A DNA stretch of 64,000 nucleotides, taken from Bin75 sp965200435 (GTDB lineage: Bacteria; Nitrospirota; Nitrospiria; Nitrospirales; UBA8639). Position numbers and translations under genes: made by a program. This document shows, piece by piece, positions 33,461-42,377 of this stretch; within the stretch, counting starts at the first letter, position 1, and the number at the start of each line of letters is the position of its first letter. The notes beneath the pieces are model-generated. The model had not been told where the DNA came from. It was given only the letters and a program-made list of their open reading frames with translations, and made no database searches. The DNA is taken from contig OZ241337.1 of assembly GCA_965200435.1 (NCBI GenBank), positions 248,001 to 312,000 of the forward strand. The letters are read 5' to 3'.

Positions 33461-34528
33461 TCACAAGCCCATGCAATGTGTCAATGACATTGTATGGGTC
33501 CACCACATTTGGCACTCGGGTTGGTGGTGAATCAGGAATTGTACCGGAGATTGCCGCCCAAGGCTATGGTGGGGCAACACGGTATTGTAGGCCAGCAACC
33601 AATCGGCCAGTTTGCGGTTAAAGGCCGCCAAATCGTCAACCAGCAAGTCCTCGTGGTAATCCACGAACTGTTCTTGGAGGGTGCGATTGAACCGTTCGAC
33701 ATGCGCATTCATTTTGGGGGAGCGTGGATAGGTCCACCAATGGGTGATGCCGTAGGCGTCGAGGCGCTGCTGGAAGTGGCCGTGGAACTCGGCGCCGTTG
33801 GCCGAGAGGAGGAATTGAGGCGGGGTAGGGAGCAGGGCACACAGGGCCTCGAGGCCGACCGCGGCGTGGCGGCTGGAGGCGGTGGCGGTGGCCCAGGCGA
33901 GGGCGAAGCGACTGTAGGGATCGAGGAAGGTGAACACGTAGCGCCGTAGGCCTGCATGGAGCCGGACCACGGTATCACGGGCGAACAGGACCAGCGGTTG
34001 GGTGGGGCGCGGCCGGGGCGGCCGGGTCTTGCGGGGCCGGGCGGCGGGCTTGGGGCGGCCGCGGGCATCGAGGCGGAGCGGGGCTTGGCGCATGTGGTCG
34101 GGAGCCCGGGCGATCAGGCGCCCGATGGTGGAGACACTGGGGAGGGGCCGGCCCTGCTGCGTACACCAGGGCTGCAGCAGGACGTGCAGCTTGGCCTTCC
34201 CGAGGTTGGGGTACGTGGTCCGGAGCCGGCGGATCTCCTGGCTCAGGGCGGGTGGCCACCGGGCCTGCCGCCGCCGGTGCGGGGCCCGGGAGCGGGCGGC
34301 CAGGGCGTGCGGCTCGCCTCCGGCCTGGGTGAGCGTCCGCTGCCACCGGTAGAGGGTGCGGCGGCTCACCCCAAACGCCTCCCTCGTCGCGACCAGGCCG
34401 TGCCGAGCCCAAAACTGCAGAATAGTGAATCGGTGTTGAGCCTCGTGGGGTATCATGTCCCCACGAGGCCTGAATTGAGCTAGTCGGTAAAACCCCCGGA
34501 TGCGGAAGCCGACATGGTGGATCTGCAT
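33461..34528 (-). CDS. IS481-like transposase with a lost catalytic Asp (copy 2)
   Basis: 355 residues from ATG 34528, which follows AGGAGGAGGAGCC. N-terminal helix-turn-helix (GVSRRTLYRWQRTLTQAGG), then an rve-type DDE domain: RDTVVRLHAGLRRYVFTFLD, LLSANGAEFHGHF, NAHVERFNRTLQEQF. Where copies 1 and 3 read SDNG this copy reads SANG, replacing the second catalytic Asp. The frame runs past the left inverted repeat into flanking DNA. It is full length but predicted inactive. Confidence 0.88.
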   Translation of the reverse strand: MQIHHVGFRIRGFYRLAQFRPRGDMIPHEAQHRFTILQFWARHGLVATREAFGVSRRTLYRWQRTLTQAGGEPHALAARSRAPHRRRQARWPPALSQEIRRLRTTYPNLGKAKLHVLLQPWCTQQGRPLPSVSTIGRLIARAPDHMRQAPLRLDARGRPKPAARPRKTRPPRPRPTQPLVLFARDTVVRLHAGLRRYVFTFLDPYSRFALAWATATASSRHAAVGLEALCALLPTPPQFLLSANGAEFHGHFQQRLDAYGITHWWTYPRSPKMNAHVERFNRTLQEQFVDYHEDLLVDDLAAFNRKLADWLLAYNTVLPHHSLGRQSPVQFLIHHQPECQMWWTHTMSLTHCMGL

Positions 34529-34577
34529 GGCTCCTCCTCCTGTGTCGAGGAGTGCCAAATGTTTCTGAACTTATACA
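33491..34577 (-). mobile_element. IS481-like element, copy 2 (1087 bp)
   Basis: The ends are TGTATGGGTCCACCACATTT at 33491 and, inverted, TGTATAAGTTCAGAAACATT ending at 34577; both continue to TGGCACTC. The 5-bp flanks (gacat, gcctc) do not match, so no target duplication is visible. Its left flank (catgcaatgtgtcaatgaca) resembles the end of the dispersed 26-bp repeat. Confidence 0.88.
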
Positions 34578-34888
34578 GCCTCTGTATAGCCCCCCTCCCC
34601 GATGACAAATGTCGAGGGCAGGCTTTGACACTCGGGTTGATGGTGAAGGAGAAATGATCCCGGAGAGTGGCGGCCCAGCCCCCCTTTCTGTCATCCTCAA
34701 CATTTGTCATCGAGGATTCAGAATTTGCAGGTCGGATTAGCGTAGCGTAATCCGACAAGCGGTAACTCGGGAAATCCATCGGCAAGATGGGGCAGGAATG
34801 GTTGAGTGGATCGTTGGACAAGCAAACGTTGTCTGCACAATCCGGGGCGACTAACCCAACCTACAACTGCCGACCTCCTCCCCCCGAA
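34578..34888. repeat. Intergenic repeats and a decayed IS481-like end
   Basis: GATGACAAATGTCGAGGGCA lies near 34601. At about 34626-34677 the sequence gacactcgggttgatggt plus gaaggagaaatgatcccgga is a mutated left end of the IS. A CTCAACATTTGTCATCGAGG element lies near 34695, and a REP palindrome at 34727-34758 reads caggtcggattagcg ... taatccgacaa. No gene seen. Confidence 0.7.
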
Positions 34889-36613
34889 TCAGATCTGAAA
34901 CTGCGCCTCATACAAATTGGCATAGAGTCCTTTTTTGTCCAACAACTCGGCGTGTATTCCCTCTTCAAGCACACGTCCCTGCTCAAGCACGATGATCCGG
35001 TCAACCTGTTGCAAGGTGGTCAGCCGGTGCGCGATGAAAATGGTGGTGCGACCGCGGGTGAGCACGGTCAAGGCCTCGCGGATTTTGACTTCCGTCTCCG
35101 TATCGATATTGGACGTGGCTTCGTCGAAAACCACAATAGGAGGATTTTTCAATAACACCCGGGCAATCGCCAACCGTTGTTTCTGGCCGACGGACAATTT
35201 GACGCCCCGTTCCCCGATCCGGGTTTCGTATTGGTTCGGAAGGGCCATGATGAACGCATGCGCCCGGGCCGCGATGGCGACCTGTTCGACGGCGGCGTCG
35301 GTGGCATCGAGGTCACCGTAGATAATATTTTCTCGAATGGTTCCATTAAAAAGAAACGGTTCCTGTTGAACCAACCCGATTTGTGAGCGCAGAAACGCCA
35401 GCGGTATGTTCCGGACGTCAAGGCCATCCAACGCCACCATCCCTCCCGTCACGTCGTAAAAACGCATCAGGAGTTTGATGATCGTGCTCTTTCCCGCTCC
35501 ACTCGGCCCCACCAGGGCCACGCGCTCCCCCGCCTCCACGCTGAAGCAGACGTCTCGCAAAACCCGGATCTCCGGCTTGTAAAAAAAGTCCACGCCGTGG
35601 AACTGCACACTGCCGCGCAACTGCGCGGCGGGCGCCACCACCCCGGGGCGGTCCTGTACGTCGGGTTTGGCGTCCAGCACTTCAAAGATGCGTTCACTCG
35701 ACGCAAGGGCATGCTGAAGCATGTGGTTGACGGAATGGATCTGGTTCACCGGAACGTAGAACAGCGCCAGGTACGACACGAACATCACGAGTTCTCCTAC
35801 TTTCAGGTGCCCTTGCGCGACCTCCGCCGATCCTACCCACAGGATCAGGACCGTGCCCATCGCCCCAAGAAAAATCATGGCCGGGGAATAAATGGACCAC
35901 AGAAACATGGCTTTCAGATTGCTCCGGCTGACTTCACGATTTCTGGCGTCGAACCGCTCCCGTTCGAACGCATGACGATTAAACGCCATGGTTTCCCGAA
36001 TGCCCGAAAGGGAGTCCTGGAGATAGCCGCTCAACTCGGCCGTATTCTGTCGAATTTCGTGGTAATACCCGTGGACCCGGCGGGAAAACTTCACCGCGGA
36101 CACCATCAGAATCGGGATGGGAACCAGCGCCAGGAGCGCCAATTGCCAATCGACCACAAAGAGCACCGCGGTGATGCCGATCAACGTCAACGATGCCGTC
36201 AACATGCCTTCCAACCCGTCGATAAAAATACGCTCCACGTGTTCGGTATCGTTCATGATGCGCGACATGATTTCTCCGGTCGAGCGATCCTCGTAAAACC
36301 CGACCGAGAGCCGCTGAAGCGCGTGAAAGATCTGCTGCCGGAATTGGAACACGACGCGTTGCTCCAGGATATTGTTGAACCGAATACGCAGGGAATTTGC
36401 GACGTTCTTGAACGCATAGGCCAACACCAATCCGCCCAGCACCCATGGCAAGAGCGCGAACTGGTCCGCTTGGATCACATCGTCGATAATCACTTTCACC
36501 AGCCAAGGCGGCAAGAGATCGAACACGGTAGCCAGAGCAGCGAAGGACAAGGTCGTCAAAGCCAGGGAACGGTGCGGCCGCAAATACCCGAGAATGCGAA
36601 GAAGAACGTTCAC
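34889..36613 (-). CDS. MsbA-like ABC exporter, fused membrane and ATPase domains
   Basis: 574 residues. Six predicted membrane helices in the first ~310 residues include STGEIMSRIMNDTEHVE. The nucleotide-binding domain follows with Walker A GPSGAGKST, Q-loop QIGLVQQEPFLFNG, signature LSVGQKQRLAIAR, Walker B IVVFDEATSNID and H-loop FIAHRLTT. It acts as a homodimer or heterodimer in the inner membrane. The substrate (lipid A, lipid, peptide or drug) cannot be told from sequence. It starts at GTG 36613. Confidence 0.9.
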   Translation of the reverse strand: MNVLLRILGYLRPHRSLALTTLSFAALATVFDLLPPWLVKVIIDDVIQADQFALLPWVLGGLVLAYAFKNVANSLRIRFNNILEQRVVFQFRQQIFHALQRLSVGFYEDRSTGEIMSRIMNDTEHVERIFIDGLEGMLTASLTLIGITAVLFVVDWQLALLALVPIPILMVSAVKFSRRVHGYYHEIRQNTAELSGYLQDSLSGIRETMAFNRHAFERERFDARNREVSRSNLKAMFLWSIYSPAMIFLGAMGTVLILWVGSAEVAQGHLKVGELVMFVSYLALFYVPVNQIHSVNHMLQHALASSERIFEVLDAKPDVQDRPGVVAPAAQLRGSVQFHGVDFFYKPEIRVLRDVCFSVEAGERVALVGPSGAGKSTIIKLLMRFYDVTGGMVALDGLDVRNIPLAFLRSQIGLVQQEPFLFNGTIRENIIYGDLDATDAAVEQVAIAARAHAFIMALPNQYETRIGERGVKLSVGQKQRLAIARVLLKNPPIVVFDEATSNIDTETEVKIREALTVLTRGRTTIFIAHRLTTLQQVDRIIVLEQGRVLEEGIHAELLDKKGLYANLYEAQFQI

Positions 36614-36869
36614 CTCGTTTTACACCATGACGATGTCAGAACGGCTATGTGCGAGCAGATTCCTGTTGACGGAGAGAGAACAAAGCAGAGAGGACGGCGT
36701 CTCAGAAACCGCTGCGCCCCGATGAAGAACCTCGATGACAAGGTCCCATTGCGATAGCGAGATGCAGGGCAAGGCGTCCCGCAACGAAACCCAAGGCTTG
36801 GCACCGGGGAGAGGCGCGGATTGAGCGAGAACGCACAACGCCGCCATTCCGCCCGGTCACCAAAACATC

Positions 36870-37400
36870 CTAAATGACCGTTGCGGGTTCTTGTTTCCAG
36901 TACACGTCAAATTCCTTCAACTGCGTCAACGTGGACAGGTCCGTCATCCGGTCCAAAAAAAGTTTTCCGATCAGATGGTCCATCTCATGTTGAATGCACA
37001 CGGCCAACAACCCCGACACCTCGAAATCGACGGAACGCCCGTCACGCTCCAAGGCTTCGACCCGGATGGAAGACGGCCGCGTCACTTTCCCGCGCAACCC
37101 ATCTACGCTTAAACAGCCTTCCCACATTTCGGTTTGCACGGGGCCGTAAAACACGATCCGGGGATTGATGAGAACCGTTTCGGGAAACCCACCCTGGCCA
37201 TCACACCGCATCACGACCAATTGTTCGGACCGTGACACCTGAGGGGCCGCCAACCCGATCCCCTCATGCGCATCCATCGTTTCAAACATGTCGTCGATAA
37301 ATTGCTGGTAGGCCCGCGTGGGGATGATGGCCGGATCAACCGGCTCGGCCATTTTCCGTAAGACGGGGTTTCCTATTTTGGCAATCGGCAACGTGGCCAT
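36870..37400 (-). CDS. def: Peptide deformylase
   Basis: 176 residues with all three deformylase motifs: GIGLAAPQ, EGCLSV and QHEMDH (HExxH-type metal site). It removes the N-formyl group from nascent proteins. ATG 37400 follows GAAGGAGTACAGC. It lies 54 bp downstream of the HEAT-repeat gene, not beside fmt. Confidence 0.95.
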   Translation of the reverse strand: MATLPIAKIGNPVLRKMAEPVDPAIIPTRAYQQFIDDMFETMDAHEGIGLAAPQVSRSEQLVVMRCDGQGGFPETVLINPRIVFYGPVQTEMWEGCLSVDGLRGKVTRPSSIRVEALERDGRSVDFEVSGLLAVCIQHEMDHLIGKLFLDRMTDLSTLTQLKEFDVYWKQEPATVI

Positions 37401-37454
37401 GCTGTACTCCTTCGAAGATCCACTCTCTCGAGCAAAGTCCGGAACATACGGCCG

Positions 37455-38258
37455 TCAGGAAACAGGCTCGGACGGGGGCTTCTTCGGTGCGGCTTTGCGC
37501 TTCTTGAGCTCTTCGCCCCACTCCTCCTGCCATTCCTTCGCCCACGCGATGCGCTGTTCATGGGTGGACCCCTGCCAATCATGCGGCGCGCCCCCCCATC
37601 TGGTCAACTGCCAGAGCGAGTCGCGGGCCGTGATGGACACGTATTTTTCCGAATCCGCCAACAACGCGAACAGGAGAGAAACCGATTCCAGATGTTTCAC
37701 GTGACGACACTCGAAGGCCACGGCTCGCCGAATCGTGTCCGCTCGATCTTTCACCAACGTTTCCAAGGTCGGCAGCGTCTCCATGGGCGCCAACCGGACC
37801 GCCACACGCAGGGCATGAGCCCGAACCCTCGTGACTTCCTCGCCGTCCCTGGCCACGTCGAGCAACGCCGGCACGGCTTGGGAATCCTTGATAATCGACA
37901 ACGTTTCAATCGCGTTATACCGAAGCCGGCTTCCGGGCATCTTGAGAGCTTTGACCAGAACCGGCACGACCGGCTTTCCCAAGTGGACGAACTCAGCGAT
38001 CACGTACAGTTCCTGGCGCCCTTCCAACAACGGCAACAGAGCTTCCGCCCGTTTCAGGTCCTTTTCAGAAAGGACGTCCGGGGCAGGAGTGGCTTGTTCG
38101 ATTTCCGGAAATTCCGCATCGGGTGGGGCGTCATAGGGGATTTGGACCGGAACGAGATAGGCCGGCCGAGAAGCCGGCAGGCCGCCGTCTGCCAGGGAAA
38201 TCGCGGCACAGCAGAGACCGCTCCACCCCACCACAAGCCATACGAGACACGTTCTCAT
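37455..38258 (-). CDS. Exported HEAT-repeat-like protein
   Basis: About 267 residues. A signal peptide (CLVWLVVGWSGLCCAAISLA) is followed by a Pro-rich stretch and helical HEAT-like repeats: GKPVVPVLVKALKMPGSRLR, NAIETLSIIKDSQAVPALLD, LPTLETLVKDRADTIRRAVA. The C-terminus is basic. A binding-scaffold role in the periplasm is inferred. ATG 38258 follows AGGAGAGCAGGG. Probably in one unit with def. Confidence 0.78.
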   Translation of the reverse strand: MRTCLVWLVVGWSGLCCAAISLADGGLPASRPAYLVPVQIPYDAPPDAEFPEIEQATPAPDVLSEKDLKRAEALLPLLEGRQELYVIAEFVHLGKPVVPVLVKALKMPGSRLRYNAIETLSIIKDSQAVPALLDVARDGEEVTRVRAHALRVAVRLAPMETLPTLETLVKDRADTIRRAVAFECRHVKHLESVSLLFALLADSEKYVSITARDSLWQLTRWGGAPHDWQGSTHEQRIAWAKEWQEEWGEELKKRKAAPKKPPSEPVS

Positions 38259-38326
38259 CCCTGCTCTCCTGATCCAAAAAAGCACGATTGTAGTCTAGTG
38301 GGTTTCCGTCAAGCCGGTCAAGGCAA

Positions 38327-39413
38327 TGTATAGGTCTACCACCTTTGGCCCTCGGGTTGATGGCGAAGGAGAAATTGTACCGGAGTTTGGTGCCCCAGGC
38401 TATAGTGGGGCAACACGGTATTGTAAGCCAGCAACCAGTCAGCCAGTTTCCGGTGAAAGGCCGCCAAGTCGTCGAACAGCAGATCCTCGTGGTAGTCCAC
38501 GAACATCTCTTGCAGGGTGCGATTGAACCGTGCCGCATGCGCATTCATTTTCGGGGATCGGGGATACGTCCACCAGTGGGTGAGGCCGCGTTCATCGAGC
38601 CGGTACTGGAACTGGCCCTGGAACTCCGGGCCGTTATCGGAGAGGAGGAACCGGGGTGGAGCCGGGAGCAGCGCACAGAGGGCGTCGAGGGCGTGGGTGG
38701 CATGGCGGCTGGAGGCGGTGGCGGTGGCCACGGCGAAGGCGAAGCGACTGCAGGGATCGATGAAGGTGAACACGTAGCGGCGGAGCCCGGCGTGGAGCCG
38801 CACGACGGGATCCCCGGCCAAGACCGCCAGGGGCGGGGCGGGGCGGGGCCGGGGCGGGCGGGGTTTGCGGGACCGCGCCCGGGGCTTGGGGCGGCCCCGG
38901 GCATCCAGGCGGACCGGCGTGTGCCGCATCTGATCGGGGGCGCGAGCGATCAGACGCCCGATGGTGGAGACACTGGGGAGCGCCAGCCCCTGCTGCGCAC
39001 ACCACGGCCGGAGCAGGACGTGCAGCTTGACCTTGCCGAGGTTAGGATACGTGGTGCGCAGCCGCCGGATCTCCTGGCTTAGGGCAGGCAGCCACAGGGC
39101 CTGCCGGCGGCGGTGGGGGGCCCTGGAGCGGACGGCCAACGCCTGCGGGTCCCCGCCAGCTTGGGCGAGCGCCCGCTGCCAGCGAGAAAGCGTCCGGCGG
39201 CTGACGCCAAAGGCCTCATAGGTCGCCGGCCGGCCGTACCGGGCGCAAAAGTGCAGAATCTTGAGTCGGTGGTGGGCTTCGTGGGGTATCATGTCCCAAC
39301 GATGCCCGACTTGCGTTAGTCGAGAAAACCCCCTGATGCGATAGCCGACATGGTGGATCTGCATGGCTCCTCCTCCTGTGTCGAGGAGTGCCAAATGTTT
39401 CTGAACTTATACA
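38327..39413 (-). mobile_element. IS481-like element, copy 3 (1087 bp)
   Basis: Left end TGTATAGGTCTACCACCTTT at 38327, with TTTGGCCCTC in place of TTTGGCACTC. The right end, inverted, is TGTATAAGTTCAGAAACATT, ending at 39413. Flanking 5-mers (ggcaa, tgcaa) agree at four positions only. A 26-bp dispersed motif starts 20 bp to the right. Confidence 0.88.
38336..39364 (-). CDS. IS481-like transposase with a lost catalytic Glu (copy 3)
   Basis: 342 residues from ATG 39364. The helix-turn-helix reads GVSRRTLSRWQRALAQAGG, and the DDE domain has GDPVVRLHAGL and LLSDNGPEFQG. The Glu-containing motif reads NAHAARFNRT where the other copies have HAERF/HVERF: GAA became GCA, removing the third catalytic acid. 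It ends at a TAG inside the left inverted repeat. Predicted inactive. Confidence 0.88.
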   Translation of the reverse strand: MQIHHVGYRIRGFSRLTQVGHRWDMIPHEAHHRLKILHFCARYGRPATYEAFGVSRRTLSRWQRALAQAGGDPQALAVRSRAPHRRRQALWLPALSQEIRRLRTTYPNLGKVKLHVLLRPWCAQQGLALPSVSTIGRLIARAPDQMRHTPVRLDARGRPKPRARSRKPRPPRPRPAPPLAVLAGDPVVRLHAGLRRYVFTFIDPCSRFAFAVATATASSRHATHALDALCALLPAPPRFLLSDNGPEFQGQFQYRLDERGLTHWWTYPRSPKMNAHAARFNRTLQEMFVDYHEDLLFDDLAAFHRKLADWLLAYNTVLPHYSLGHQTPVQFLLRHQPEGQRW

Positions 39414-39432
39414 TGCAAAGCCTGGCGGCGTT

Positions 39433-39458
39433 TGTCAATGTTCAGTCATTCGTTGACA
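39433..39458 (-). repeat. 26-bp dispersed motif, inverted orientation
   Basis: tgtcaatgttcagtcatt followed by cgttgaca; on the minus strand this is the TGTCAACGAATGACTGAAC family with TGTCAA/TTGACA ends. Directly beside IS copy 3. Confidence 0.8.
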
Positions 39459-39597
39459 CCCGGTGTACGGAGCCGGATCATGGCCAACCCTTGATGGTCT
39501 TTCATTCTTTAATCTTTGTCGCGTGAATGGTAAAATAGAAACTTTGTTGCTGAACCAGGACATGCTGAACTGCTTTAATGGAGAAGGAGGACTCCCT

Positions 39598-40515
39598 ATG
39601 AAACCGGCGAGCGTACTCCTTGGCTTGGGCTTGGGCGTGGCCATAGGCCTGACCGCAGGACCGAGTTGGGGCTATAAAGAAATCCCCGTAGCCGACGGGG
39701 GCACCTTACAGGGGACGGTCAAATTGATCGGGGACGTCCCCAAACCCAAGGGGTACAACCTCGTCACCTTACCGGATGCCGTGTATTGCGGCCGCATCTC
39801 GACCGGCACGGGGTGGCGGCTTCTGCAACCCTTTGTCATCGGCCCTAATGGTGGATTCAAAAACGTGGTGGTCTACCTGCGCACGATCCAGAAAGGAAAA
39901 GCCTTCTCGTATACTCCGCCCAAAATCGAGGCAGTCGACTGCACGTTCGAACCGTACATCACCATCGTCCGGGACAGACATGACATCGAAGTGGTGAACA
40001 TGGATCCCGTCTTTCACGACATTCAAGGTTACGAAACGTCGAAATTCGGAGCCCGGGTCCTCTTCAACGTGCCCCTGCCGATGAGCAAGAAACTGCGCAA
40101 GACCGAGTTGCTGGCCGGCAAGACCGTCAAGGACCGCGCCGGCCCGGTCCTGACGCAACCCATCAAAATGGGAAAACAGCGCAACCTGTTCGTGATGCAA
40201 TGCGGCTTTCACGCGTACATGGAAAGTTGGGGATTTGCGGTCAACAACCCCTACTACGCGCTTAGCGCACAAGACGGCTCGTACACCATCACCGACATCC
40301 CCCCGGGAACCTATGCGGTCCAGGTCTGGCATCCCATGGTGCAGAAAGACTATACCGTGACGATTCCCCCCAACGGCACGACGAACCTGGAGATCACAAT
40401 CGATGCCCCGAAAGGCCGGCTCTACGCCAATGAAGTCAGTGAAGGCACACGCTTCGGCATGGAATTACTGGGAGACGTAACCATCAACCCCATCGTGGAA
40501 CGCCAAACCTATTAA
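39598..40515 (+). CDS. Exported cupredoxin-like protein with carboxypeptidase-regulatory-like domain
   Basis: 305 residues. A signal peptide (VLLGLGLGVAIGLTAGPSWG) precedes a beta-rich region (GTLQGTVKLIGDVPKPKGYN ... NVVVYLRTIQKGKAF). A cupredoxin-like part has NMDPVFHDIQGYE and QCGFHAYMESWGFAVNNPYY, i.e. His...Cys-x2-His-x2-Met, resembling a blue-copper ligand set. The C-terminal module (GSYTITDIPPGTYAVQVWHP) is carboxypeptidase-regulatory-like. A periplasmic copper or electron-transfer role is inferred. ATG 39598 follows GGAGAAGGAGGA. Confidence 0.8.
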   Translation: MKPASVLLGLGLGVAIGLTAGPSWGYKEIPVADGGTLQGTVKLIGDVPKPKGYNLVTLPDAVYCGRISTGTGWRLLQPFVIGPNGGFKNVVVYLRTIQKGKAFSYTPPKIEAVDCTFEPYITIVRDRHDIEVVNMDPVFHDIQGYETSKFGARVLFNVPLPMSKKLRKTELLAGKTVKDRAGPVLTQPIKMGKQRNLFVMQCGFHAYMESWGFAVNNPYYALSAQDGSYTITDIPPGTYAVQVWHPMVQKDYTVTIPPNGTTNLEITIDAPKGRLYANEVSEGTRFGMELLGDVTINPIVERQTY

Positions 40516-40537
40516 GCTAGTCCGCGATCGGTCTTTT

Positions 40538-40565
40538 GGGATGACCGCCCGGGGGTCATCCCTTT
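40538..40565 (+). terminator. Terminator of the cupredoxin-like gene
   Basis: Arms GGGATGACC and GGTCATCCC around GCCCGGG, followed by TTT. It lies 22 bp after the stop codon. Confidence 0.8.
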
Positions 40566-40573
40566 CCAGCTAA

Positions 40574-40715
40574 GGAACCTCTGATTTCGTGCACGATCGG
40601 GCGCATGGCGGCGTGGTGTCCTCGCTCAACCCTCACCTCTCTCTCTGAGAAGCTTCGGGTTTCGCTCCGGGACGCCTGGCCCTGCATCCCGCTATCACAC
40701 GAAATCAGAGGTTCC
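40574..40715. mobile_element. 142-bp MITE, copy 1
   Basis: Perfect 18-bp terminal inverted repeats (GGAACCTCTGATTTCGTG) bound a non-coding interior. A second copy of identical length is at 60043-60184. The flanks here are CTAA and CTTA. Ends and the TTAG duplication at copy 2 suggest mobilisation by an IS5-group transposase not encoded in the window. Confidence 0.88.
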
Positions 40716-40815
40716 CTTACGCTCCCCTTACCCGTTTATCCCCCGTGGTGTCAGCCGTAGTTGTAGCCGCGAGATCTCATCGTGCACGACGACGCCTCCC
40801 ATAGGTCGGATTCGT

Positions 40816-40846
40816 GTTGGGTTACGCCGGCGCGGCTAACCCGACC
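40816..40846 (-). repeat. REP-type palindrome
   Basis: gttgggttacgccggcgcgg then ctaacccgacc, minus orientation of the GTAG-type palindrome, within a ~190-bp gene-free stretch between the MITE and tilS. Confidence 0.7.
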
Positions 40847-40905
40847 GACTACTGTTCACGACGGAGAGGCGTCCCGCGCACGCGGGCAGCCTTGGGGCGT
40901 GATGC

Positions 40906-42342
40906 TCAGACTGTTCGCCGGGTCGCACGAATCCGGAGGACGGCCACGTGTCTGGTCGATTCCATCACGCGAAAGCGATGATCGGAACGATAGCCCCCCA
41001 CCCATAGGATCCCCTCCGGGGCCACCACGAGAGGGACCTTGCTTCGCTCGGACCGGGGAATCTTCGCATCTGAGAAAAAATCCTGGATTTTCTTTCGTCG
41101 TCCTTCCATCCCATACGGGAAAAAATAATCACCGGGTTTCCAGGATCGAACCACCAGTTCGTGGCTGAACTGGTCCGCATCCAGGTAGGCCACGGCATTA
41201 TTCCGCCGGGCCGGGATCGTCTTGGTATTCTTGATCCTGCCTTCAATGGTCTGGCCGGTGAGCGGCCAACGGATCGACCCCGGGAAAGACCAGACACAGG
41301 ACCATTCCCCTTGCAAGCGACGATGATGACCTACGGGAACTTTCACGAACGTCACCCGGTCATATTCCCTGATAACCTCCAGACCGGCAAAACGACCGGA
41401 CGAACCCGACGTTCCGTGAACAACGTGCTGCAACAGGCTATCCACGGCCTCAAACGTGAGTGGATTCGGCTTTTGCCATAAGGCTCCCACTGTTAAAAGG
41501 ATCATTCTCCGTTGAATCGGCACGGCAATGGGTACCAATCGTGACCGTCTCCACTCGACGCGATCCTTCGTGCAGCCCACCTCAACCGATTCCAGCGTGG
41601 CCTTTGCCACCTCATCCAGATAATGATGTTCCTCACGCAAAATGACAGCCTGCCGGGAAAGCACGCTCACGACACCGGCATTGAACGTCTTCAGCAAGGG
41701 AATCAATTCGCGGCGAAGCCGGTTCCTGACGTACTTCGGGTTTTCATTACTCGAATCGACGCGAAACCTACAGCGTTTTTCATCAAGATATTGCAAAATT
41801 TCAGATCGACTGACCTGCAGAAACGGGCGGATGACACACGGTTCCCTCTGTGCCCGCATACCCGCTAGCCCGGCTAGCCCGGCACCTCGCAGCATAGACA
41901 TCAGCACGGTTTCCGCTTGGTCGTCCTGCGTATGCCCCACCGCGATTTTGGCGCCACCCCATTCCCGGGCGACCGCCTGCAACTGGTTGTATCGCCTCTC
42001 GCGTGCAACGGCTTGGATTGACTCCCCTTTGCGTTGCTGGAGCAGCGGTTTCAGATTGAGTCGCTTTAAGAAAAAGGGAAGGCTCAACTGCAAGGAGCAT
42101 TGTTCGACAAACGTCGCGTCAGCTAGGGATTCCGCTCCCCGCAACCCATGCTCAACGTGGACCACGGCCAGCGTCAGATCCAGGGTATCCCGCCAGGCAT
42201 ACAGCACCTGCAAGAGGGCAACGGAATCCGCCCCGCCGGACACCGCTACCACCACCCGGTCTCCGGGAGACAGAAGACCGAGTTGCCTGACGTATTTCAA
42301 TACCTTGTGTTCAAAGGCCGACAGGGCGGGCATCGTCGCCAC
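40906..42342 (-). CDS. tilS: tRNA(Ile)-lysidine synthase TilS
   Basis: 478 residues. The PP-loop SGGADSVALLQ, HVEHGLRGAESLADA, KIAVGHTQDDQAETVLM and a C-terminal TilS substrate-binding region (LVVRSWKPGDYFFPYGMEGR ... KIPRSERSKVPLV) are present. It converts C34 of tRNA-Ile2(CAT) to lysidine so that AUA is read as Ile. A candidate substrate tRNA is at 25233-25309. Starts at GTG 42342, 35 bp after ribF. Confidence 0.93.
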   Translation of the reverse strand: MATMPALSAFEHKVLKYVRQLGLLSPGDRVVVAVSGGADSVALLQVLYAWRDTLDLTLAVVHVEHGLRGAESLADATFVEQCSLQLSLPFFLKRLNLKPLLQQRKGESIQAVARERRYNQLQAVAREWGGAKIAVGHTQDDQAETVLMSMLRGAGLAGLAGMRAQREPCVIRPFLQVSRSEILQYLDEKRCRFRVDSSNENPKYVRNRLRRELIPLLKTFNAGVVSVLSRQAVILREEHHYLDEVAKATLESVEVGCTKDRVEWRRSRLVPIAVPIQRRMILLTVGALWQKPNPLTFEAVDSLLQHVVHGTSGSSGRFAGLEVIREYDRVTFVKVPVGHHRRLQGEWSCVWSFPGSIRWPLTGQTIEGRIKNTKTIPARRNNAVAYLDADQFSHELVVRSWKPGDYFFPYGMEGRRKKIQDFFSDAKIPRSERSKVPLVVAPEGILWVGGYRSDHRFRVMESTRHVAVLRIRATRRTV

Positions 42343-42377
42343 CCACAGTGATTGGCATCCAGGGAAAACTCTCCGAT

